Assembly (NCBI GenBank): GCA_964607545.1
Contig: CAZSLV010000120.1
Coordinates: 1-5,014, forward strand
Direction of reading: 5' to 3'
Source: Gudongella sp964607545
GTDB lineage: Bacteria; Bacillota; Clostridia; Tissierellales; Tissierellaceae
DNA: 5,014 bases
The stretch's first letter is position 1, and each line of letters opens with the position of its first letter. The translations under genes and the position numbers were made by a program. The notes under the pieces were generated by a model. It saw only the letters and a program-made list of their open reading frames with translations, did no database searches and was not told the origin of the DNA. Below are positions 1-5,014 of the stretch, in pieces.

Positions 1-1847
1 AAGAAATAAAAACAGAAGAACTATCAGGAGATATCTATAGATTATACCCAGGTGGGTCAGCGCTAGGGATGTACTTAGCAATGCAAGATATTAAACCTGG
101 AATAGACCCTTTATCAGAGGAAAATACACTAGTCTTTTCAGTATCAGCTTTAACAGGTCTACCAATAAGTGGGATAAGTAGAGTTAATGTAACAGGAAAA
201 AGTCCATTAACAGGAACGATAGGGGATTCTCAAGCAGGAGGATTTTTTCCGGTACACCTTAAAGCAAATGGCTATGATGCAGTTGTAATAAATGGAAAAT
301 CAGAAAAACCAGTGTATTTATATATAGATGGGGATGAAATACAATTAAAAGATGCAAAAGATATTTGGGGGAAAGTAACAGGTGAATCAGAAGAGATAAT
401 AAGAAAAGAACTAGGTAGAGATGATATAGAAATATCTCAAATAGGACCAGGTGGGGAAAATCTAGTTAAATATGCATGTATTATAAACATGTGTAACAGA
501 GCTAATGGAAGAAATGGAATGGGCGCAGTTATGGGCTCGAAAAATTTAAAAGCAATTGTAGTAGCAAAAGGAAAACCACAAAAAGCATTTGATCAAGAAA
601 GGTTTTCAGAACTTGCTAAAAGTGTAGGACAGAGATTAAAGGAAAATGAATCAGTAGCAGGATTAGGGAAATATGGTACAGATGGGGATTTAGAAGCATT
701 CTCAGAAGAAGGATTTCTACCAACAAAAAACTGGACAACAGGGTATTTTCCTGAAGGGGCAAATAACATTACAGGGGAAACAATGTACAATACAATTTTA
801 AAAGAGAGAGATACATGTTTTGCATGTGCAGTCAGGTGTAAAAGAGTAGTAGAAGTAGAAGGCATGGTAGACCCCCTATACGGTGGACCAGAGTACGAGA
901 CAGCGGCAACCTTTGGTTCATATTGCGGGGTCACAAGCCTAGAATACGTATCCTTAGCAAATCAGCTATGTAATATGCATGGAATAGACACCATATCCTG
1001 TGGGGCCACAATAGCTTTTGCAATGGAATGCTATGAAAAGGGAATAATAGATAAAACAATAACAGAAGGAATAGATTTAAAATTTGGGAATGAACAAGCA
1101 CTGCCACTATTAATAGAAAAAATAGCAAAAAGAGAAGGTTTTGGAGACCTACTGGCAGAAGGGTCTTACAGAGCAGCAGAAAAGTTAGGAAAAGAAGCTA
1201 TACCACTAAGTATCACAACGAAAAAACAAGAATTTCCAGCTCACATGCCTCAATACAAACCAGCCGTAGGATTAATCTATGCAGTAAATCCCTTTGGAGC
1301 AGACCATCAATCTAGTGAACATGATCCATTCCTAGTAATGCCAGAAGATAGTAGGGAAAGAACAAGACTAGCAAAGTTAGGAATAACAAAAGGGTACGAA
1401 GATAATTTTACAATGGATAATGATAAGGTTAGATTTGCACTTGAAACACAAAAATACTTTTCAATATTAGATACTCTTTGCTTATGTCAATTTGTATGGG
1501 GGCCATCTTGGGAATTATACGGACCAGATGAATTAGTAGAATTATGTAAATCTGGTATTGGGTGGGACACATCTTTATATGAAATTATGCAAGTAGGAGA
1601 GAGACGAATAAATATGATGAGGTACTTTAACAAAAGAGAGGGATTTACTAAAGAAGATGATAAACTACCAGAAAGAATATTTGAGCCCCTAATAGGTGGG
1701 CCAACAGATGGTGTTGTCTTAGATAGAGAAGCACATGATAAAGCCAAGGAACTTTATTATGAAATAGCTGGGTGGGATAAAGAAACAGGAAACCCAACTA
1801 ATTCTACCATGAAGAAGCTTTCCTTAGATTGGTTGTTAGAGCAATAG
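1..1847 (+). CDS. Aldehyde:ferredoxin oxidoreductase (AOR) family tungstopterin enzyme, 5'-partial
   Basis: Likely oxidises an aldehyde to an acid (or the reverse) with ferredoxin, in the cytoplasm, using a tungsten bis-pterin cofactor and one 4Fe-4S cluster. The frame is open to the left edge from codon 3-5. The ATG at 69 is internal: the preceding residues (EIKTEELSGDIYRLYPGGSALG) continue the typical AOR N-terminus, so roughly 15 residues are missing. Numbering visible residues from codon 3-5 (614 in all), a CxxCxxxC cluster motif is at Cys272/275/279. The fourth ligand is probably Cys495 in DTLCLC. Pro-Glu-Tyr-Glu-Thr starts near 296 and Gly-Ala-Asp-His ends at His435; these probably carry the active-site Glu and His known from Pyrococcus AOR. 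The two pterin-binding segments are variants of DxxGL(C/D): NMHGID at 324-329 and DTLCLC at 490-495. The sulfur carrier gene follows 11 bases after the stop. The family is certain, but the substrate is not; a BamB-like or other AOR branch is possible. Confidence 0.93.
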   Translation, partial: EIKTEELSGDIYRLYPGGSALGMYLAMQDIKPGIDPLSEENTLVFSVSALTGLPISGISRVNVTGKSPLTGTIGDSQAGGFFPVHLKANGYDAVVINGKSEKPVYLYIDGDEIQLKDAKDIWGKVTGESEEIIRKELGRDDIEISQIGPGGENLVKYACIINMCNRANGRNGMGAVMGSKNLKAIVVAKGKPQKAFDQERFSELAKSVGQRLKENESVAGLGKYGTDGDLEAFSEEGFLPTKNWTTGYFPEGANNITGETMYNTILKERDTCFACAVRCKRVVEVEGMVDPLYGGPEYETAATFGSYCGVTSLEYVSLANQLCNMHGIDTISCGATIAFAMECYEKGIIDKTITEGIDLKFGNEQALPLLIEKIAKREGFGDLLAEGSYRAAEKLGKEAIPLSITTKKQEFPAHMPQYKPAVGLIYAVNPFGADHQSSEHDPFLVMPEDSRERTRLAKLGITKGYEDNFTMDNDKVRFALETQKYFSILDTLCLCQFVWGPSWELYGPDELVELCKSGIGWDTSLYEIMQVGERRINMMRYFNKREGFTKEDDKLPERIFEPLIGGPTDGVVLDREAHDKAKELYYEIAGWDKETGNPTNSTMKKLSLDWLLEQ

Positions 1848-1851
1848 GGGG
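1846..1851 (+). promoter_or_regulatory. Ribosome binding site that decides the sulfur carrier start
   Basis: The purine run AGGGGG overlaps the AOR stop codon and lies 7 bases before the ATG at 1859. This spacing favours 1859 over the upstream in-frame TTG at 1829, which lies inside the AOR gene and has no such site in front of it. Overlap with the AOR stop suggests translational coupling. Confidence 0.6.
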
Positions 1852-1858
1852 CCATTTG

Positions 1859-2056
1859 ATGGAAGTTAAAGTAAACAAAAAAATTATTACTATTCCGGAA
1901 GGATATAAGGTAATAGATTTGCTGGATCATTTAAATTATGGAAGAAATGTTTCAGTATTTATAGACAAGACACAGTTATTAATGTCTGAGTATGAATCCA
2001 CACAAATTAAAGAAAATAATAATATTAGGATTATAAGACCACTTGGTGGTGGCTAA
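1859..2056 (+). CDS. ThiS/MoaD-family sulfur carrier protein, 65 aa
   Basis: A small ubiquitin-fold protein that, in this family, carries sulfur as a C-terminal thiocarboxylate for pterin-cofactor or thiazole synthesis. Visible support: a short beta-type start (MEVKVNKKIITIPEGYKVIDLL), the family-like hydrophobic spacing of the VSVFIDKTQLL and NNIRIIRPL strands, and the ending Pro-Leu-Gly-Gly-Gly, since a terminal Gly-Gly is the site of activation. The 65-residue length is normal for ThiS-type proteins. The start at 1859 is chosen for its ribosome binding site; the TTG at 1829 would add ten residues that do not look like the family. The position just after the AOR, and similar pairings known in anaerobes, suggest it supplies dithiolene sulfur for the tungstopterin of that enzyme rather than thiamine. 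No ThiF/MoeB-type activating enzyme is in the window. ThiS and MoaD cannot be told apart with certainty by eye. Confidence 0.85.
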   Translation: MEVKVNKKIITIPEGYKVIDLLDHLNYGRNVSVFIDKTQLLMSEYESTQIKENNNIRIIRPLGGG

Positions 2057-2062
2057 TCTATT

Positions 2063-2069
2063 AGGAGGT
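2063..2069 (+). promoter_or_regulatory. Strong ribosome binding site of the SHMT-like gene
   Basis: AGGAGGT, a near-perfect match to the anti-Shine-Dalgarno complement, sits 5 bases before the ATG at 2075. It lies in the 18-base gap after the sulfur carrier stop and confirms 2075 as the start. Confidence 0.85.
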
Positions 2070-2074
2070 CAAAT

Positions 2075-3298
2075 ATGTTAAAATCTACACGAGAACTTGA
2101 TAATCTTTTAAGGAAACATGAGGTTTATAGAGAAGGAACTTTGAATCTTATAGCATCAGAAAACTTTGCAAGTGAAAAAGTTAGAAGCTATTTAAGTGGG
2201 GATCTAAGCAATAGGTATGGCTGCTATGAAACCCTAGACCCATCAGATAGGGAATATACAGGGAATAAGTATATTCACGAGATTGAAATGGAAACACAAG
2301 AATTAGTAAAAGATATTTTTAATGCTAAATATGCAGATCTAAGACCAATAGGTGGGCATATGGCAGGGATGTCAGTAGTCTTGGCATTATTGGAGCCAGG
2401 AGATTTAGTGATTGAAGTTAGCTTAGCTGACTGGGGGCATGGACTTGTTGGACCAATGTGCCAAATACGTCAATTTGATGAAACAATTAAAGTAGAATAT
2501 ATGAAATTTACTAAAGATAGAGAAGTTGACGTTGAAAGTTTAAAAAAACAAGTCAAAGAACTTAATCCAAAATTAGTTATTTTCGGAGGTTCAGGTACTT
2601 TATTCCAAGAACCAGTTAAAGAAATAAGATCTTTGGCTGATGAGTTGGGATTCTATATAGCTTATGATGCAGCACATGTGACTGGACTTATTGCATCAGG
2701 ACAGTTTAAAAATCCTCTTGATGAAGGAGCAGATATTATGTTTGGAAGTACTCATAAGTCATTTCCTGGACCTCAAGGCGGCTTTGTAGTTTCTAATAAT
2801 AAAGATTTAATTATAAAAGTTGGGAACACTCTTTCTCCATCATTAGTTACTAGTCATCATTTAAATCGATTGCCATCATTTGCTGCTTCTATTCTAGAAA
2901 TGCAAAAATTTGGCAAGGAGTATGGAAAACAAATTGTTGATAATTCCCGAGCATTAGCAAAGGCTCTGGATAAACTGGGCTTTAATGTAATGGGTAAAAA
3001 TAAAGGATTTACGGACTCTCATCTTATATTACTTGACTTATCTGAGTTTATTGATGAGGCACCTGCTAAGTACTTAGAAAAAGCTGGCATCTTAGTATCT
3101 GATGACTTTTCAGGAGGAGTTCCAGAAGTCAGGGTAGGTACTCCTGAAGTGACAAGAAGAGGTTATAAAGAAGAGGATATGGAACAAATTGCTATATTTA
3201 TCAAGAGGCTCTTAATTGATAAAGAATCTCCTGTAGAATTAGCAAGAGATATCGAAACTTTTGCAAGATCCTTTTCAGGAGTTGAATATTCTTTTTAA
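2075..3298 (+). CDS. Serine hydroxymethyltransferase-family PLP enzyme, archaeal-like, variant active site
   Basis: A fold-type I PLP enzyme of 407 residues, close to normal SHMT length. Canonical SHMT interconverts serine and glycine with a folate-type C1 carrier. Visible core residues are Ser28 in LIASEN, Tyr48, His122, Asp198 and His201 in YDAAHV, the PLP lysine Lys228 in GSTHKSFPGPQGG, and Arg353 in RVGTP, which binds the substrate carboxylate. FGGSGTLFQEP, GSTHK..GPQGG, VTSHHLNR and the ending (MEQIAIFIKRLLIDKESP...VEYSF) resemble methanogen SHMTs as I recall them, more than E. coli GlyA. The oddity is residues 48-66: the usual YAEGxPGKRYYGG becomes YGCYETLDPSDREYTGNKY, so the catalytic Glu (E. 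coli Glu57) aligns with Cys50 and RYY is reduced to a single Tyr61. The phosphate-loop HSGSQ/TSGVV is IGGHM here. A specialised aldolase, transaldolase or 2-methylserine-type enzyme is therefore as likely as true GlyA. It is the last gene before a terminator and probably cotranscribed with the AOR. Confidence 0.85.
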   Translation: MLKSTRELDNLLRKHEVYREGTLNLIASENFASEKVRSYLSGDLSNRYGCYETLDPSDREYTGNKYIHEIEMETQELVKDIFNAKYADLRPIGGHMAGMSVVLALLEPGDLVIEVSLADWGHGLVGPMCQIRQFDETIKVEYMKFTKDREVDVESLKKQVKELNPKLVIFGGSGTLFQEPVKEIRSLADELGFYIAYDAAHVTGLIASGQFKNPLDEGADIMFGSTHKSFPGPQGGFVVSNNKDLIIKVGNTLSPSLVTSHHLNRLPSFAASILEMQKFGKEYGKQIVDNSRALAKALDKLGFNVMGKNKGFTDSHLILLDLSEFIDEAPAKYLEKAGILVSDDFSGGVPEVRVGTPEVTRRGYKEEDMEQIAIFIKRLLIDKESPVELARDIETFARSFSGVEYSF

Positions 3299-3312
3299 AA
3301 AATTAATAATTA

Positions 3313-3346
3313 AGGAGTAGTCGATGTAAAATTGACTACTCTTTTT
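3313..3346 (+). terminator. Rho-independent terminator after the SHMT-like gene
   Basis: GAGTAGTC (3315-3322) pairs perfectly with GACTACTC (3334-3341). Two further pairs inside (G-T, A-T) leave a 7-base loop. Five Ts follow directly (3342-3346), and the upstream AAG can extend the stem through them. It starts 14 bases after the SHMT-like stop and separates this unit from the SelO gene. Confidence 0.88.
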
Positions 3347-3399
3347 AGTGTGTACTTTAGTTTTATAAAATGGGTATATATTTTATAAACTTAAAGATC
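3347..3399 (+). promoter_or_regulatory. AT-rich leader with probable promoter of the SelO gene
   Basis: A new transcript must start here because a terminator lies just upstream and the next gene begins at 3413. Possible -10 boxes are TATATA (3375-3380) and TATAAA (3384-3389), but no good -35 box stands 16-18 bases upstream of either. TTGACT at 3332-3337 lies in the terminator stem and has only a poor -10 partner (CTTTAG, 3355-3360). A 9-base direct repeat, TTTTATAAA, occurs at 3361 and 3381. The promoter position is therefore not fixed. Confidence 0.35.
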
Positions 3400-3403
3400 G
3401 GAG
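3400..3403 (+). promoter_or_regulatory. Ribosome binding site of the SelO gene
   Basis: GGAG lies 9 bases before the ATG at 3413. It is a moderate site with slightly long spacing. The predicted N-terminus (SGWNLENTYANL) is where SelO proteins normally begin, which supports this start. Confidence 0.6.
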
Positions 3404-3412
3404 TAGATATTT

Positions 3413-4876
3413 ATGACAAATACAAATAGTGGATGGAATTTAGAAAACACTTATGCTAATTTATCAGATATTTTTTATAAAAGGGTTGAAGTAAAGCCAA
3501 TAACAAAACCTGAACTTATTCTTTTAAATGAAAATCTAGCAAAAGACCTAGGCTTAAGTGCTGAGTACTTGCAAACAAAAGAAGGGGTAGACATCCTAAG
3601 TGGGAGTGCTCTTCCAAAAGGATCTGTCCCAATAGCCCAGGCCTATTGTGGCCACCAGTTTGGAAACTTTGTTATGCTAGGAGATGGGAGAGCCCTTCTC
3701 TTAGGGGAGCAAATTAGTCCAGATGGGTCTAGGTATGATATCCAACTTAAAGGCTCAGGAAAGACCCCCTACTCAAGGGGTGGAGATGGGAGGGCAAGTC
3801 TTGGACCCATGCTTAGGGAGTATATTATAAGTGAAGCCATGCACCACTTAGGAATTCCAACTACCAGAAGCCTTGCGGTTGTTAAGACTAGGGATAAGGT
3901 TTATAGGGAAAGGCCCCTAGAGGGTGGAGTTTTAACAAGGGTTGCCAGGAGTCATATTAGGGTTGGTACCTTCCAATATGCTTCCCAGTTTGGCAAATTA
4001 GAAGATGTAAAAGAATTAGCTGACTACACCATTACAAGACATTACCCCCACCTTAAAGAAAATAAAAACCCCTATTTGGGTTTATTAGAAGAAGTTATAC
4101 AATCTCAAGCTAGGCTAATCGCAAAATGGCAACTTGTAGGCTTTGTTCATGGGGTTATGAACACAGATAATATGAGCATTGGTGGAGAAACAATAGATTA
4201 TGGTCCATGTGCCTATATGGATTCCTATAATCCTGTCACCAAATTTAGCTCCATTGACTACCAAGGAAGGTATGCTTATGGAAATCAACCCGGCATAGGT
4301 CTTTGGAACTTATCAAGATTTGCTGAAACTATCCTTTATTTAATTGATGATGACAAGGATATTGCAATTAAACTTGCAAAAGATTTACTTGAGAATTATG
4401 GACCCTACTATGAAGATGAGTATTACAGGGGTATGGGTAAAAAACTAGGCTTGTTTTCACATGAAAATTTTGATAAAGAAATAATAGATGATTTATTAAA
4501 CCTTTTAGCAAAGCATAAGGTAGATTATACAAATTTCTTCCTAGGACTTACTAATAGTGACCTTGTTGATTTGGATTTTTTTGAAAACAAAGACTACAAG
4601 GAGTGGGAAGGAGTATATGAGGATAGACTTAAATTGCAGGGAAAAACTAGTATGGAAATAAAAAAAATAATGGCAAAATCAAACCCTGCCATAATACCAA
4701 GAAACTATTTGGTTGAAGAAGCATTAAAAGATGCTGTGGAAAAGAATGATTATAAAAAAACGAAGGACTTACTTGAAGCTTTAAAAACACCATATGATTA
4801 TTTAAAGGTTGATAAAAAGTTTATGAAGTCTCCCCCAAAAACTTTAATTCCATATAGGACTTATTGCGGAACTTAA
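3413..4876 (+). CDS. selO: Protein adenylyltransferase SelO (YdiU/UPF0061 family), full length, Cys form
   Basis: A pseudokinase-fold enzyme that transfers AMP from ATP to hydroxyl side chains of proteins; in E. coli and yeast it is linked to redox stress and glutaredoxin/glutathionylation. The 487 residues match normal bacterial length. Family signatures run in order: WNLENTYANL near the start, YCGHQFG (78-84), LGDGRA with Arg93, QLKGSGKTPYSRGGDGRA with Lys113, LREY with Glu136, LTRVARSHIRVG with Arg176 and Arg183, HGVMNTDNM (246-254) with Asp252 and Asn253, and IDYGP with Asp262. These agree with the ATP- and metal-binding residues reported for Pseudomonas syringae SelO, so the enzyme should be active. 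The C-terminus is YRTYCGT. Cys485, third from the end, occupies the place of selenocysteine in vertebrate SelO, and its codon is TGC, not TGA. It appears to be monocistronic. Arginine is encoded mainly by AGG (15 of 21), unlike the AOR (4 of 23). Confidence 0.96.
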   Translation: MTNTNSGWNLENTYANLSDIFYKRVEVKPITKPELILLNENLAKDLGLSAEYLQTKEGVDILSGSALPKGSVPIAQAYCGHQFGNFVMLGDGRALLLGEQISPDGSRYDIQLKGSGKTPYSRGGDGRASLGPMLREYIISEAMHHLGIPTTRSLAVVKTRDKVYRERPLEGGVLTRVARSHIRVGTFQYASQFGKLEDVKELADYTITRHYPHLKENKNPYLGLLEEVIQSQARLIAKWQLVGFVHGVMNTDNMSIGGETIDYGPCAYMDSYNPVTKFSSIDYQGRYAYGNQPGIGLWNLSRFAETILYLIDDDKDIAIKLAKDLLENYGPYYEDEYYRGMGKKLGLFSHENFDKEIIDDLLNLLAKHKVDYTNFFLGLTNSDLVDLDFFENKDYKEWEGVYEDRLKLQGKTSMEIKKIMAKSNPAIIPRNYLVEEALKDAVEKNDYKKTKDLLEALKTPYDYLKVDKKFMKSPPKTLIPYRTYCGT

Positions 4877-5014
4877 AGAATAAAAAAGATTCCCTTTCCA
4901 AGAATGGGAGGCCTGACCGTTTCCAATCAAACCCTGGCTATTTTTTCATAGAAGAAATCTTTAGAGAAAATAGCTTCGGGAACTTTCAAATATTAATTAA
5001 CTTTTCTTTTCTGT
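4877..5014. other. Tail region without a recognisable gene
   Basis: No start codon with a ribosome binding site and no known gene is visible on either strand. A frame with no ATG stays open from 4858 to the right edge on the + strand; it overlaps the end of SelO and is probably chance. A weak hairpin (CCTTTC 4893-4898 with GGGAGG 4906-4911, containing G-T pairs) is not followed by Ts, so no clear SelO terminator is seen. A larger inverted repeat is listed separately. Confidence 0.5.
4932..4980. repeat. Long imperfect inverted repeat (hairpin-forming)
   Basis: The left arm GCTATTTTTTC (4937-4947) pairs with GAGAAAATAGC (4964-4974) over 11 positions with one G-T pair. Outside a small internal loop, CCC (4932-4934) pairs with GGG (4978-4980). 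The 16-base loop contains a small AGA/TCT pairing. No T tract follows on the + strand, so it is not a standard terminator for SelO. It could be part of a small repeat element, the end of a mobile element, or a structured untranslated region of a neighbour beyond the window. Confidence 0.45.

Noticed and set aside
69..71. ATG as the AOR start
   Set aside because: The frame is open upstream to the window edge, and the upstream residues match the AOR N-terminal domain, including the Gly-Gly of PGGSALG.
593..934. Open frame of 113 codons on the minus strand
   Set aside because: It lies wholly within the AOR gene, opposite the cluster motif region, and its product has no recognisable domain. It is a shadow frame.
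931..1128. Minus-strand frame encoding a very hydrophobic 65-residue peptide resembling a membrane segment
   Set aside because: The Leu/Phe-rich product is what the antisense of AT-rich, Lys/Glu/Ile-rich AOR codons gives. It has no ribosome binding site of its own and overlaps conserved AOR sequence.
1487..1747. Minus-strand frame of 86 codons
   Set aside because: It is antisense to the conserved C-terminal part of the AOR, with no known domain.
3332..3337. TTGACT as a -35 box for SelO
   Set aside because: It is part of the terminator stem, and the sequence 17 bases downstream (CTTTAG) is a poor -10 box.
4893..4911. Hairpin just after SelO as its terminator
   Set aside because: The stem is only six pairs, including two G-T pairs, and no T run follows it.
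4858..5014. Startless + strand open frame running off the right edge
   Set aside because: It has no ATG and no ribosome binding site, its first codons overlap SelO, and the peptide is Asn/Phe-rich with no family recognised. The opposite strand in the same stretch has stops in all frames.

Overview
This is an AT-rich window, and all of its genes lie on the + strand. Codon choice (AGA/AGG arginine, many ATA and TTA codons), strong AGGAGG-type ribosome binding sites and a short hairpin-plus-T terminator suggest a low-GC Gram-positive anaerobe, probably in the Clostridia or Tissierellia. A tungsten/ferredoxin enzyme at the left edge fits an anaerobic life style. The species cannot be named from the sequence.

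Positions 1-3298 look like one transcription unit, running off the left edge. It begins with an aldehyde:ferredoxin oxidoreductase (AOR) family protein whose first codons lie outside the window. Next comes a 65-residue ThiS/MoaD-type sulfur carrier ending in Gly-Gly-Gly, likely serving tungstopterin assembly for the AOR. Last is a serine hydroxymethyltransferase (SHMT) family PLP enzyme. Gaps are 11 and 18 bases, and a clear rho-independent terminator (3313-3346) closes the unit. The SHMT-like protein resembles the archaeal branch of the family, yet lacks the usual Tyr-Ala-Glu-Gly / Arg-Tyr-Tyr-Gly-Gly segment involved in the folate reaction. One reading is that it is a beta-hydroxy-amino-acid aldolase or transaldolase that makes or consumes an aldehyde, with the AOR handling that aldehyde and exchanging electrons with ferredoxin. 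This is inference.

Positions 3299-3412 hold the terminator and a very AT-rich leader. Positions 3413-4876 encode a full-length SelO/YdiU protein adenylyltransferase as a separate unit. All its recognisable pseudokinase-type active-site residues are present, and a cysteine sits third from the C-terminus, where vertebrate SelO has selenocysteine. Its arginine codon use is clearly different from that of the AOR.

Positions 4877-5014 hold no recognisable gene. They contain a long imperfect inverted repeat (4932-4980) of unknown nature, and a startless open frame that leaves the window.

The best candidate for new biology is the AOR / sulfur carrier / variant SHMT cassette.
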